Of a DNA stretch of 64,000 nucleotides, positions 22,288-36,591 are shown piece by piece. The notes below the pieces were generated by a model that worked only from the letters and a program-made list of their open reading frames with translations, ran no database searches and was not told the origin of the DNA. The DNA comes from Spiroplasma endosymbiont of Amphimallon solstitiale (GTDB taxonomy: Bacteria; Bacillota_I; Bacilli_A; Mycoplasmatales; VBWQ01). Numbering within the stretch: position 1 is the stretch's first letter; the number at the start of each line of letters is the position of its first letter. The stretch spans positions 1,798,001 through 1,862,000 of the forward strand of contig NZ_OZ034999.1 of NCBI RefSeq assembly GCF_964030965.1, read 5' to 3'. The translations under genes were made by a program, and so were the position numbers.

Positions 22288-23348
22288 CCTGAATTGTAAA
22301 TATAAATGGGACAGTTTTTTAAAATAATTGTATTAAATCTATTGGTCTTTTATAAGATAGTGATTTTCTGGGTGTAGAATTAATTTGAAATGCTATAGTA
22401 TTTAAATCTTTTTGTTTATATGAAGATAGATCTGTAGATTTTGGTAAATATCTTCTTAAAATACCATTATTATTTTCATTTAAACCTCTTTGACAAGGTT
22501 TACCAGGATCTGCAAAATAAATCTTAACATTACAATTTTTTTCGATTAATTTTCATTTACTAAATTCTTTACCACGATCAAAAGTAATAGTTTTAACTGT
22601 TCCTTTTTGTAACTTTGAAATAAATTTTATTATACTTTTTGTAATATTTTCTGATTTATTATTTTTAGTTGCTAAAGGAATTGTGGTTTTTGATCATATA
22701 TCAGCTAAAGTAATAATAGAACTTTTATGATCTTTACCAATGATAGTATCACCCTCTAAATGACCAAATTCTTCTATATTTTTAATATTAGGAATGATTA
22801 AATTTCTTTCATGAATAGACTTACAATTATTAATTCTGCCCCTAGTTTCTTTTTGTTTGTGAGGTTTATTTTTTCCTTTTCTCAATAAGTTATTTTCATC
22901 AAAACCCATTCGATTTGTTTTAAACATGTTATATAAAGTTTTTGTTGAAATACTTTTTATTTTATTTTCCTTTAAAAAATTAGCAATTATATCAAGAGCA
23001 TAATTTTTAGTAATTAACAAATGATTAATAGTATTAATTTCTATTAAAGTTAAAATTATTAATTTTCTACCTGCATTTTGTTTATTTTTTTGAATTTTAT
23101 TCAATATTTCTAATGGTAATAAGTTTTGATTTAATAATCTACAAACTCTATGTACAGTTGATTTACTATAATCAATGGCTTTTGCTATTTTACGAATCGA
23201 AAATCCATAACTTTTATATTCTTTTATTGCTATTATTGATTCAATAGTCAGATACTTATACATTGTACTAATTCCTTTCTTTTCTTAATTATAGAATTAA
23301 CACAATTTAATTTTTATATAAGTGTCCTTTTTAATTTTACAATTCAGG
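22288..23348 (-). mobile_element. IS30-family element, copy 3, complete
   Basis: 1061 bp flanked by TTA. It separates a truncated IS3 from a truncated ftsK, so the outer sequences were not contiguous originally. Confidence 0.95.
22319..23263 (-). CDS. IS30-family transposase, 314 aa
   Basis: Intact and apparently identical in protein to copy 1, with the same helix-turn-helix and catalytic motifs. The only visible leader change is GTACAATG-type sequence before the start (A for G). Confidence 0.95.
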
Positions 23349-23819
23349 TTATAATAAAAAAATAAGTCAAGAAATTGATAAATTACCTTATTATATTATT
23401 GTTATTGATGAATTAGCAGATTTAATGGTACAAGCAAGCAAATTGAAGAAGGAATCATGCGAATTACACAAATGGGTCAAGCAGTAGGAATTCATTTAGT
23501 AATAGCAACACAAAGACCATCAGTAGATGTAATTACTGGCGTAATTAAAAATAATATTCCAGCAAGAATTACTTTTAAAGTTGCATCTTGAATTGATTCA
23601 AAAACAATCCTTGATACTGCTGGAGCAGAAAAATTATTAGGTAAAGGCGATATGTTATTTTTAGCTCCAGGACAAAATAATATCAATCGCTTACAAGCAC
23701 CATGAATTAGTGATGAAGATGTTTCAGAATTAATAAAGTTTATTAAAGAACAATCTTCGGTTAAATATGATAATAATTTTATTGAAAAAATGAAAGAAAT
23801 TAAAGATTCAAAAAAATAA
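23349..23819 (+). pseudogene. FtsK/SpoIIIE DNA translocase, C-terminal fragment
   Basis: Motor-domain remnant: the Walker B strand [15 protein letters not shown], then after a small deletion [40 protein letters not shown] and [17 protein letters not shown]. The reading frame breaks near 23440, where a few bases are missing between VQASK and IEEGI. The Walker A half lies outside, cut by IS30. After ISDEDVSELIKFIKEQ the protein ends in about 25 residues, without the usual DNA-reading gamma domain. FtsK translocases move chromosome ends through the septum. This fragment cannot work alone. Confidence 0.85.
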
Positions 23820-23832
23820 AATAATTATTTTA

Positions 23833-25134
23833 TTATTGAGGTAATTTTATATCTTCATAAATGGGAAATTTATTTAAAAGCATATCAACTTTTTTTCTTA
23901 ATTCATTTAAACCATCATCATTAATACCCTTAGGTAATTTTCAAGCACTAATAATAATCTTTCCTAATTCAATAAACTGCTCTTCTTTAAAACCTCTCGT
24001 TGTCATTGCTGGACTACCAAAACGAACACCACTAGTAATAACAGCTGGTAAAGGATCAAAGGGAACACCATTCTTATTAGCAACAATATTAATTTTTTCT
24101 AAAATATCAACAGCTTCTTTACCATTTAAACCGTTAATATTAGTAACATTAACAGTTAATAAATGATTATCAGTTCCACCCGCCACTACATGAAATTTTG
24201 CATCAAGAAAAGTTTTTGCTAATGCTTGAGCATTTTTAATTACTTGCATTTGATAAGTTTTAAATTCTGGCGTTAATGCTTCATAAAAAGCTTGTGCTTT
24301 TGCTGCAATAATATGTTCCAATGGCCCACCTTGATTACCAGGAAATACCGCACTATCAATTTTCTTTTTTAATTCTTCAGTGCAAAGAATAGCACCACCA
24401 CGTGGTCCTCTTAATGTTTTATGAGTTGTTGTTGTTGTAATATCAGCATAACAAATAGGATTTTGATGTAATCCAGCAGCAATTAATCCAGCAATATGCG
24501 CCATATCAACCATTAAATATGCTCCAACAGTATCGGCAATTTTACGAAACTTTGATCAATCAATAAGCCTTGAATAAGCACTAGCTCCTGCTACAATAAT
24601 TTTTGGTTTACATTCTTTAGCAATTTTTAAAATTTCATCATAATCTAAATATTCATCCTTTTTACTTACACCATAATTAACACCGTGATAAATTTTACCA
24701 GAAAAATTAATTTTATAACCATGAGTTAAATGACCACCGGCATCAAGTTCCATACCAAGAATAGTATCACCTGGACGTAATATAGCAGCATATGCTTCAG
24801 CATTAGCTTGACTACCAGAATGAGGTTGTACATTAGCATGAAAATTACCTTTTTTACATTGACCTGGTTTATGATTACAATTAAATAATTGTTTAAAACG
24901 CTCTATTGCCAAATTTTCAATTTTATCAACATTTTCGCAACCATTATAATATCTTCTGCCCGGATAACCTTCTGCATACTTATTAGTTAATATTGTTCCA
25001 GCAAGTGTAAGTACAGCTGGTGATACATAGTTTTCTGAAGCTATTAATTCAATATGATTTTGTTGACGTTGTCATTCATCTTTCACAATTTTTTTTAATT
25101 CTGGGTCAAGACCCTTATTAAAAGATTTATCCAT
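23833..25134 (-). CDS. glyA: Serine hydroxymethyltransferase
   Basis: A PLP enzyme making glycine and methylene-tetrahydrofolate from serine. It is 433 aa, somewhat longer than usual. Visible: [10 protein letters not shown] near the N-terminus, [22 protein letters not shown], the PLP lysine motif [15 protein letters not shown], and [12 protein letters not shown]. Between residues of about 80 and 92 there is a Cys/His-containing insertion ([12 protein letters not shown]) where most family members have only a few residues. The ATG at 25134 follows GAGGATG. It starts 37 bases after the rpiB stop, suggesting an rpiB-glyA operon, and converges on the ftsK fragment 13 bases away. Confidence 0.96.
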
Positions 25135-25171
25135 TTTTAAACATCCTCTCTTTAATAATTTAATAGTAAAA

Positions 25172-25615
25172 TTATTTTAGTTTTGCAACTCTTAATTGAT
25201 GTCTTTTTTCATCACTTGTTTTAGTATTTAAAAATAATTTCACAAGTTCTACTGCTTTATAATCAGAAATAATTCTAGCACCTAGTGCTAAAACATTAGC
25301 GTCATTATGAAGCCTTGCCAATCTTACTGTTTCTTCTTCATAGCAAAGAGCACAACGAACACCATTAATACGATTGGTAGCAATGCTAATACCAATACCA
25401 GTACCACAAATTACAATACCAAAATCTGCTTTTTTACTAACAATAGCATTAGCAACATTAAAACCAAAATTAGGATAATCAACAGGCTCACTGCTATTTG
25501 TTCCTAAATCTAAAATTTGATAGCCTTCTGTATGTAAAAATTTAATAATTGGTTGTTTAAATTCATAAGCGGTATGATCATTACCAATAGCAATTACTAA
25601 ACCATTAGTTTTCAA
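25172..25615 (-). CDS. rpiB: Ribose-5-phosphate isomerase B
   Basis: Interconverts ribose 5-phosphate and ribulose 5-phosphate in the pentose phosphate pathway. It is about 147 aa, a typical length. Motifs: VIAIGNDHTAYEFK at the start (Asp-His), VDYPNFGFNVA, GIVICGTGIGISI with the active-site Cys region, and RLHNDANVLALGAR. TTG at 25615 is preferred because AAGGA lies about ten bases upstream. A GTG at 25624 is in frame but directly abuts the ribosome site. Upstream of glyA on the same strand. Confidence 0.94.
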   Translation of the reverse strand: MKTNGLVIAIGNDHTAYEFKQPIIKFLHTEGYQILDLGTNSSEPVDYPNFGFNVANAIVSKKADFGIVICGTGIGISIATNRINGVRCALCYEEETVRLARLHNDANVLALGARIISDYKAVELVKLFLNTKTSDEKRHQLRVAKLK

Positions 25616-25804
25616 CTTTATCACTTCCTTAGTTAAATATTAGTTTTATTATACCTATTAATTTTAAAATTAATATATTTTCTTTTTAAAATAATTTTTA
25701 CTACAAAAAGAAAAATATTTTTTTCCTATAATAATCAAATTTAATCATTATTGCTATTAATAAATATGTTAAAATACTGCTAAAAGAAAGGTGAGATTCT
25801 TATT

Positions 25805-26242
25805 ATGAAAATTAAAAAAATGATCGGAAATAAGTATGCATTAATTATTGAAAAAGATGAAATGATTATTAAAACTTTAGAGCAATTTGCTATTAAAGAA
25901 AACATAGGAATGGCACAATTCCAAATGATTGGTGCTATTACTAATGTCACTTTAGGCTATATTCCTAAAAAAAGTACTGATTATGTAAAAAAAACTTTTC
26001 TTGAACAATATGAATTGTTATCAACAATTGGAACAATCATTTGAGATGAAAAAGATAAAAATAAACCAATTATTCATTGTCATACTACTTTTGGTGATGA
26101 TAATTTTAACGTAATTGGTGGTCATATGTTAGACGCGAAAGTTGCTATTAAAGCCGAAGTAATAATTGATATTTTAAGTAATGAAAAAATATCACAAGTT
26201 ATTGATAATAAAAGTAATTTTCATATTTGAAATTTATCTTAA
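25805..26242 (+). CDS. PPC/DUF296 domain protein
   Basis: A 145-aa single-domain protein of the plants-and-prokaryotes-conserved (PPC, DUF296) family. A GAITNVTLGY strand is followed by IIHCHTTFGDDN and VIGGHMLDAKVAIKAEVII, matching the family His pattern (H-C-H and GGH). Family members form trimers; bacterial functions are mostly unknown. ATG at 25805 follows GAAAGGTGAGATTCTT. It is divergent from rpiB and transcribed alone, with a strong terminator six bases past the stop. Confidence 0.85.
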
Positions 26243-26247
26243 TTTAA

Positions 26248-26307
26248 GGAAAATCTTAAAAAAATGGTCATATTAATAATAATATGACCATTTTTTTAAG
26301 ATTTTCC
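26248..26307. terminator. Bidirectional terminator with a perfect 27-bp stem
   Basis: Arms 26248-26274 and 26281-26307 are exact reverse complements around a six-base AATAAT loop. The internal A7 and T7 runs act as the U-tract for either direction. The right arm contains the fba stop codon (26296-26298). It serves both the PPC gene and fba. Confidence 0.9.
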
Positions 26308-27165
26308 TAATGAACCAAATTCTGTTAATAATTCTTTAGCTTTAAGTTTAATTGCTTCCATTCCTGGCTTAAAAATTTTTCTAGGATCAAACCCTTTATC
26401 TTCATTAAGTTTTCCTTCCGTAACATATTTTTCAATAGCTGCGGCGAACACTTCTTGTAATTCAGTATTAACATTAATTTTACTAATTCCTAAATTAATA
26501 GCTTTTTTAACCTGATCTTTTGGAATTCCAGAACCACCATGTAATACCATTGGCTTATTTGAAGCTACTGATAAATTTTTTAATACATCAAAATTTAAAC
26601 CATCTCAATTTTTAGGATACTTTCCATGAATATTATTTATTCCGGCTGCTAAAAAGTCAATTCCTAAAGCTGCTAATGATTTACAATCTTCCTCACTAGC
26701 AATCTCACCACTACCAATAACTCCATCTTCTTCACCACCAATAGTACCTGCTTCTGCTTCAACAGATGCATTTTTTTTCTTAGCATAAGCAACTACTTCT
26801 TTGGTACCTTTTATATTTTCATTAAAATCTAAATGAGAACCATCAAACATAACAGAACTAAAACCAGCATCTAATGCTTTCTTACAAGAATCTACTGATT
26901 GACCATGATCTAAATGTAATGCCACTGGAATAGTAATATTTAAATCATTCAATAACGCTAAAGTCATACTAGCAACTGTGTTAAATCCACCCATGTATTT
27001 AACAGCACCTTCTGAAACACCTAAAATAACAGATGATTTAGTTTCTTGTGCAACTTCAAGAATAGATCTTGTTCATTCTAAATTATTAATATTAAAGTGA
27101 GCAACGGCATATTTACCTGCTTTTGCTTTATCAATCATATTTTTTGCACTAACAAATTTATTCAT
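26296..27165 (-). CDS. fba: Fructose-bisphosphate aldolase, class II
   Basis: Cleaves fructose 1,6-bisphosphate in glycolysis; zinc-dependent. It is 289 aa, typical of class II type B. Visible: AVAHFNINN, VALHLDHGQSVDSC (zinc His and Asp), VMFDGSHLDFNEN, EAEAGTIGGEEDG, GINNIHGKYP (zinc His), LHGGSGIPKDQVKKAI and ISKINVNTEL. The ATG at 27165 follows AGAAGGAAAAG. It appears monocistronic: 137 bases separate it from pyrG, and its stop lies in the shared terminator. Confidence 0.96.
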
Positions 27166-27302
27166 TTCTTTTCCTTCTTTCTTAAAATATTATAACCTTA
27201 TATTATATATTTTCATAAAAAATCTAGTTGCATATATATTTTGAGAATATACAATTCATAAAAATTATAACAATTTTAAAATTAAATTTTCTTACTTTAT
27301 CA

Positions 27303-28907
27303 TTATTTTTTAATAATACTTTTAATTAATCCTAAAAATAAAGGATTTGGTTTATTAATTCTTGATGTGAACTCAGGATGAAACTGACTTGCAATAAAGA
27401 ATGGATGTACTTCTTTTGGCAACTCAATCACTTCTACCAAATCTTCTTTATTATATATACCACTAAAAATTAATCCATTTTTTGCAAGTAATGTTTTATA
27501 ACTATTATTAAATTCATAACGATGACGATGACGTTCAATAATAATAGTTTGTTTATAAAGAGATTTTGCTAATGAATCACTAATTAAAGTGGTTGGATAA
27601 TTACCCAATCTTAAAGTTCCCCCGATTTGATCATTTTTATTTTTGCCACGTAATAAATCAAAAATAGGATTTTTAGTTTTTTCATTAAATTCAGTAGAAT
27701 TAGCATCTTGTAAATTACATACATTACGAGCATATTCAATACAAGCTAACTGCATACCTAAACATAATCCTAAGAAAGGAACTTTATTAACTCGAGTATA
27801 ATTAATTGCATTGATTTTGCCTTCAACACCACGATTACCAAAGCCACCAGGAACAATTATTGCTTGGAAAGGAGAAAGCATAGAATTAATGTTTTTACTA
27901 TCTAAACTTTCAGCGTTAATAATTTTATAATTAACTTTAGTATTAAGACTATAACCTGCAATTTTCAATGATTCAATTACTGATAAGTAAGCATCACTTA
28001 AATTCGAATATTTTGCCACAATACCAACAGTAACTTCTTGATTAATATTATCTAACTTTTTAACAATTGCATGTCATTCTGACATATCTGGTTTAGTTTT
28101 ATTTAATTTTAATAATTCTGAAACTACTTCATCAATTTTTTGTTTTTCTAAAGATAATGGCACTTTATAAATATTATCACAATCAGGAATTGCTAAAACA
28201 TAACTGCGTTTAATATTACAAAATAAAGATAATTTATCAAAAATATGATCAGGTGGCATAGTTTCACTACGACAAACCAAAATATCAGGTTGAATACCTA
28301 ATGATAATATTTCTTTTACTGAATGTTGACTGGGTTTCGTTTTAAATTCACCAACCGAATGTAAATAAGGAATTAATGTAGTATGAATAACAATAACATT
28401 TTCATGACCTTTTTCGTTTTTAACTTGTCTAATGGCTTCAATAAAAGCTAATGATTCAATATCACCAACTGTTCCACCAATTTCGGTAATAATAACATCA
28501 GCCTTACTATTAATTGCGGAATTAAAAATATGTTTTTTAATTTCATCAGTAACATGAGGTACAACTTGTACAGTTTTCCCTTCATAAAAACCATCACGTT
28601 CCTTTTTTAAAACAGTTTGGTATACTTTTCCAGCAGTAATATTGGAGTCTTTAGTAAGATTTTCATCAATAAAACGTTCATAATGACCTAAATCTAAATC
28701 AGTTTCAGCACCATCACTAGTTACATATACTTCACCATGTTGATAAGGACTCATAGTACCTGGGTCAACATTAATATAAGGGTCAAATTTTTGCATAAAA
28801 ATCTTAATATTTTTTTGCTTTAATATACGCCCAAGCGATGCTGCTGTAATCCCTTTACCTAAAGATGATACAACACCACCAGTAATAAATATATACTTTG
28901 AATTCAT
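27303..28907 (-). CDS. pyrG: CTP synthase
   Basis: Makes CTP from UTP using ATP and glutamine. It is 534 aa, full length. The N-terminal synthase domain has [17 protein letters not shown] (P-loop), [14 protein letters not shown] and [13 protein letters not shown]. The C-terminal amidotransferase domain has VPGGFGNRG, the nucleophile motif [11 protein letters not shown], and FHPEFTSR near the end. One TGA Trp joins the two halves. ATG follows AGGAGAAAACTA. It starts 36 bases after rpoE, an arrangement common in Firmicutes. Confidence 0.97.
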
Positions 28908-28943
28908 TAGTTTTCTCCTAAATATTAATTAATAATATCATTA

Positions 28944-29351
28944 TTATTCATCATCATAACTATCTTCTAATGGTTGAATAATAATGGTATCTAAATCATC
29001 ATTTTCTTCTTCTACGTCTTCACTTAAATCTATAGTTTCATCATTATCTGTAACTGTTTCAGTACTATCAATTTCTTCTTTTGTATTATTTGGAATTTCT
29101 ACTCTTGTCATATGTTCTTTAATTTCTTCTAATGAAACTTCATTACGTGGATATCAAAGTTTATCATTTTTTAAGAAAAAATTGGTATTTAAAATAATTC
29201 CAGTATAAAGTTCACCAGCAATTTTTTCTTCAATTTCTTTAGAAATATTACATTGTTTTTTAACATGTGTTCAAATTTCATTAAAACTACTTTTTTTCTT
29301 TTTGCATAAAAAACTATATGCTACTTCTACTAATGTTTGTTTGTTTTGCAT
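28944..29351 (-). CDS. rpoE: RNA polymerase delta subunit
   Basis: A 135-aa protein with the delta-subunit layout. The N-terminal HARE-HTH-like globular domain covers roughly residues 1-85 (LVEVAYSFLCKKKKSSFNEIW, LWYPRNEVS). A highly acidic tail rich in Asp and Glu ends EDSYDDE. Delta binds core RNA polymerase and increases recycling and promoter selectivity. ATG at 29351 has AGAAGGTGATT upstream. It precedes pyrG, the usual rpoE-pyrG pair. Confidence 0.9.
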
Positions 29352-29402
29352 TTCTTAATCACCTTCTAAATTGTATATTATAAATAATAAAAAATATATT
29401 TT

Positions 29403-31043
29403 TTACATCTTTTTAGGCGCATCCACACCAATTAAATTTAAAGCATTGGCCATTATTTGTTTTATTGCTAAAACTAATGTTAATCGTTGAGTTGTTAATT
29501 GTTGATCTTCACTAATAACTTTATGTTTATTATAATAAGAATGAAATAATTTAGCTAATTTTTGAATATAATTTGTAAGCAAATGTGGCTGATGCTGTTT
29601 TTCAATTTTTTGCAAAATAATTATATATTCATCTAATGTAATCAATAATTCTTTTTCCTTTTGTTCTGTTAATAAATTAATACTATTTGCAATTTCAAAT
29701 TTTGGATAATTCTCTATAATTTGATTTATACGCGCATGAACATATTGAGCATAATAAACAGGATTTTCGTTAGATTGTTGTTTAGCAAGTGCTAAATCAA
29801 TATCAAGATGTGATTCAACTGATCTTGATACTAAAAAATAACGTAAAGCATCCTTTCCAATTAAATCTATCATATGTCTTAAAGTTATTGATGTTCCTGC
29901 TCTTTTTGACATTTTTTGTTCTTTACCATTATCAATAACCTTTACCATTTGCATACATAAAATATCAAGTTTAGTGGCATCATTATTAAGCATATATAAT
30001 CCTGCTTTAATTCGTGGAATATAGCCATAATGATCTGCTCCTCAAATATTAATTAACACATCACTACGTTGAAATTTAATATGATGATAAGCTAAGTCAG
30101 GAAGCATATATGTATAAGTTTTGTCTTTCTTAACAATTACACGATCTTTATCATCTTCAAATAAAGTAGTTTTTAAAAAAATAGCACCATCAAGTTGATA
30201 AGTATTGCCTTGCATTTCAAATTGTTTGATTAAATTAGAAATAATATTTTCTTTATATAAAAATGATTCAGAAAATCAAATATTAATTTTAACTTTAAAT
30301 TTTTTTAAATCTTTTTTAATTTCTGAAATCATATAATTAATACCAAATTCTTTAAAAATTAAAGAAGAAGTTTCATCAAAAGGTTTATTTGCAAATTTAT
30401 TACCATTTAATTTCAAAAATGATTGTGCAGCAGTTAAAATTTCAGAACCACGATAACTTTCTTTTGGTAATTCAACAGCATTGCCACAAAGATTTTGATA
30501 ATTTATGAAAATTGAATTGGCCAAAACATTAATTTGATTACCAGCATCATTAATATAGTATTCTCTAACTATATTATATCCTCTATGTTCTAATATATTA
30601 GCTAAACTATCACCAATAGCCGCATTTCTTGCATGTCCTAAATGTAAAAGTCCGGTTGGATTAGCACTAATAAATTCAATATTATAAGTAATATTTTTTT
30701 TATTAGATTGACCATATAATGATTTCTCATTAATAATTTTCATTAATAACAAACTAAATACTTCAACATTAATATTAATATTAATAAAACCAGGAGTAAT
30801 ATAATCAATTTTTTTAATTAATGGGTGTTTCTGATGAATATTTTTAACTATAATTTCAGCAATGTCTAATGGTTTTTGTTTATATTTTTTTGCTAATATC
30901 ATTGCTATTGATGTAGAATAATCACCTAAGTCATTATTTTTATTAATTTCAATAACAACCTGATTCAATTCTATTTCATAATTTGCAAATGCTACTGCAT
31001 CAAGAATAATAGTAGTGAGTTCATTAATAACATAACTGTCCAC
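29403..31043 (-). CDS. argS: Arginyl-tRNA synthetase
   Basis: Charges tRNA-Arg. It is a class I synthetase, 546 aa, full length. An N-terminal ADD domain is followed by EFISANPTGLLHLGHARNAA (HLGH, the HIGH signature), YINDAGNQI, and the KMSKR loop in EQKMSKRAGTS. The DALR-type C-terminus ends LNLIGVDAPKKM. GTG at 31043 follows AAAGGGG at eight bases. Several Trp are TGA. The gene is 51 bases upstream of rpoE and could share its transcript. Confidence 0.96.
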
Positions 31044-31126
31044 AGTTCAGACCCCTTTCAATATCTAAAATATTATACTCATAAATTTAATTTATACCAT
31101 ATAAAAAAATAAAAATAAATACTTTT

Positions 31127-32218
31127 TTATAAAAGTTGTTCAATTGTATCATTAACATACTGTATAAATCCAATTCTGATTAAAAATTCCAAAATAGCAA
31201 CATCATTGTAATTTAAATCAATTAATTCTTGATAGTTACCAAAAATTTGATTATCAAGCACATTTCTTAATTTATCATTAATTTTTTTTGGATCATCTTC
31301 GATCTTAATTCCTGAAACTTTAACTAATTCTAAATCAATTTTTTTTTGCATTTTAACTTTAGTATTATCATCTTTATATAATTCTATTAATTTTAAATAT
31401 AATTCTTGTAATAAACTTAAAGCCTTGACAAAATTACTTAGTAATTCTTGTTCATTAATTATATACGAATTTAAATTATGAAAATAATTATGATTTATCT
31501 CAGCTTCATATCTTGCTGCTTGACCGCCAGGATTAATTTGTTCAAAATAACGCAAACGTTCTCTTAAGTTTAATAATATTTTACTCATTTCCTCACTTTC
31601 AACTCTTGTAGTACTAATTAATTTAATCAATCGTATTAAATTATGAAAATTAAATTTTTTCTTACTAGCTGAAGGTTCAACTTGAATATATTTTCTTAAA
31701 CAATGCTTTAGTTTTAATTCTAACGATTGATATACTGAAAAAAGAGTAATATGAAAATTATCATATCCAATCCCTTTTTTAATATTTAAAATAGCGTTAA
31801 CTGCATACATATTAGCGCGATCATTATCATTACCCAAAACATTAGTTAAATGCAAAGTTCTTGGAAACTTATTAATCATTGTAAGTAATGTTTCTTTAAA
31901 TTTAATTTTTAACGTATTATCTTTAAATTTAATTTGATTTATTTTAACTGATTTTAAATCATTATATTTATTACCTATTATAAGATAGGCAAAAATAGAA
32001 AAATAAACAATTACTTTTTCTTTAAAATTTATTCAAGTAAAATTTAAAGTTTTAATAGCATTTTCAATCTTTTCTTTATTAATTAATACACCCAATATCA
32101 CTATTACTTCTTGCGTTGCTAAATGATACTCATGTGAATTTAAGTAAAAATCTCCTGGCGTTAAATCTAAAATATTTGGATACTCAAAAACTTTATTAAT
32201 TGATTTTAAAATTTTCAT
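31127..32218 (-). CDS. Uncharacterised protein, possibly HEPN-like
   Basis: 363 aa, cytoplasmic and mostly helical, with no signal peptide or membrane span. The family is not certain. The centre (residues 115-200) reads NMYAVNAILNIKKG, then LFSVYQSLELKLKHCLRKYI, then FEQINPGGQAARYEAE. This resembles the helical layout and R-Y region of HEPN-type proteins, but the R-x4-6-H catalytic pair is not clearly present. It starts 31 bases after the HD-hydrolase stop and looks translationally linked to it. ATG at 32218 has GAGG upstream. Confidence 0.75.
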
Positions 32219-32249
32219 AATTACCTCATTTTATAATACTTTTAAATTT

Positions 32250-33443
32250 CTATTTCTTTTTTAAAAAATAAATTGTATTTGGTGCTTTAATTGGATCTTG
32301 CAAAATTTGTGAGATTTTTTCTAAAGTAATATACTCTTCGTTTTTTGTTTTAATAATAATTGGATCTTTTTTAAAATAATAAAGTACATTTTTTAAATCT
32401 TGTTTAACCCCAATAACATTAGTGTTATTTTGACTTCTTAATAACAACAATTCATTTTCTCAGTTAAAACAAAATAAAATTACTTTTGATATTTTTACTA
32501 ACTCATTATCTTTTTCAAAATTAATAATATCTTGCATTAACTTAATTAAAGTAGCATCTGTTCAATTTAAATATGTTTGTATTTCAACGCTTTTTCCCTC
32601 AAAAATAGCAATAAAATCATGAATATTGACTTTAAATGAATAAGTTTTATCAAAATATAATTCAGTTATTCTTGAAAATAATTTTTGTAAATTAAGATCA
32701 AAAAGGATTCCACTTTTATGATAATAAACTTGAGAATACATATGGAACCTTGTGATTAAATAATTTTCAATAGCAGAAATTGCCTTGTATAAAAAAACTA
32801 AACCCTTTTTAATATCAATTATCATATTCGTAATAATTCAATCAATATCAATACTTCCATAACCAACTCCTGTAAAATATCCATCACGCATTAAATAATC
32901 AATACGATCACAATCTAATTGTGATGATACCAATTGAATTTGATATTTAGGATAATTTTTATAATCCTTCTTAAGGATACCAATAATAGCATTAATATTA
33001 ATATTAAATTGTTTTAAAATCATGTTAATTTCAGTACTATTATCATTAATAATAGCACAAGTATAATCTTCATGAGTAAAATTTTCTTTTTTATTAACAT
33101 TAAGGTTTATGATTTTTTCAAAAGTATGTGAAAAAGGACCGTGGCCTAAATCATGTAATAAACCAGCAATTTTAATGTTTGTTTTTTCCTCTTTAGTTAA
33201 TAAAGAAGAGCCTTCAACTTCACTAAGAACACGATTTAATATATGGTAAACACCGATACTATGAACATATCTAGTATGAGTTGCATTAGGAAAAGCAATT
33301 TGCACACCACCAAGTTGATTAATTCATCTTAATCTTTGAAATTCTTTACAAGATATTAACGCCTGAATAACGGGTTCGCTGATATTAATATTTTTGTGTA
33401 TAGCGTCACGAATAAAAGTTACTTTATAATTATTGCTTGACAT
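32250..33443 (-). CDS. HD-domain phosphohydrolase (dGTPase/YwfO-like)
   Basis: 397 aa. The HD domain is visible: HTRYVHSIGVYHI (first His), AGLLHDLGHGPFSHTFE (HD pair plus a downstream His) and LDCDRIDYLMRD (distal Asp). This is the pattern of dNTP triphosphohydrolases and SAMHD1-like proteins. The C-terminal half has no recognised domain and is joined by three TGA Trp codons. ATG at 33443 follows GAGAGG. Substrate unknown; by family it would hydrolyse a nucleotide triphosphate. It is paired with the HEPN-like gene downstream. Confidence 0.88.
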
Positions 33444-33633
33444 AAATTTTAACCTCTCATTAATATCTTATAAATTTTAGGTATTATTAATTTTTTATTT
33501 TAATAGTAACATAATATAAAATTTTTCTTCTATTTTAGTAATTATTTTGAGTAAAAAGAACAATTTTATAATTTTTATTTATAACAAAAGTAAATATTAT
33601 ATTTTCTATATAAATAATAATAATTATTTTTCT

Positions 33634-35903
<2,270 letters not shown>

Positions 35904-35917
35904 AAATCTGCCCCCCC

Positions 35918-36577
35918 TTATTTAATATTCAAAGTTTTTTTACTAAATCCCTTTTCTTGTTTTTTAATTTTTTTTAATTCTTGTTTTCTAATTCGTCTTT
36001 GTTTTTTTTCCATACTTCTAGTAGTATAAATTTCATAATCTGAGTTCATAAATGTAAACTTTCTACGCATAATTCAAAAAAATAGTTGTGTAATCAAAAT
36101 TAAAAAAAGACTAAAAATAATAAATATTCTTGCAATAATTGGATTAATTCAATGATAATTTTCATTATATAATATTCCAGATTGTGAAATATAAGTTAAT
36201 TGTACTTCTGAACTTAACATTACACTAAGAATTAATAATCAAAAAGCAGTATAAAACATTCTACTGCTATATTTTGAAGAGACAATACTTACTCTAGGAG
36301 CAAATATTAATAAAATCATACTTACAGTAATTGCAATTAAGCAAACAATTGGTGCATAAAATAAATTCAAAATAGGATAATTAAAATAAGTAAGTTTTAC
36401 ATTATATAATTTATATTTTGATACATTAATAGCAGCAAATAATGAAAAAATAAAAACTGATAAAAAAAGAACTATTGATATTGCCAAATAAACAAAATAT
36501 GCATTTTTAGTCTTTTGTTCATATGGAATAAAACATGTTTCTTTGTTTTTAAGATTATCTAAATCTTTAATTTTCAT
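35918..36577 (-). CDS. Four-helix membrane protein 2
   Basis: 219 aa, with four hydrophobic spans and a basic C-terminal tail (RRIRKQELKKIKKQEKGF). ATG at 36577 is preferred because AGGTG lies six bases upstream; a GTG nine bases further out overlaps that site. The gene begins 14 bases after the third membrane gene and shares its layout. Function unknown. Confidence 0.8.
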
Positions 36578-36591
36578 TATTTTCACCTACT

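Noticed and set aside
25805-26044. A 79-aa protein ending at TGA in the PPC gene
   Set aside because: TGA is Trp here; the frame continues to TAA at 26242 and the PPC domain is complete only then.
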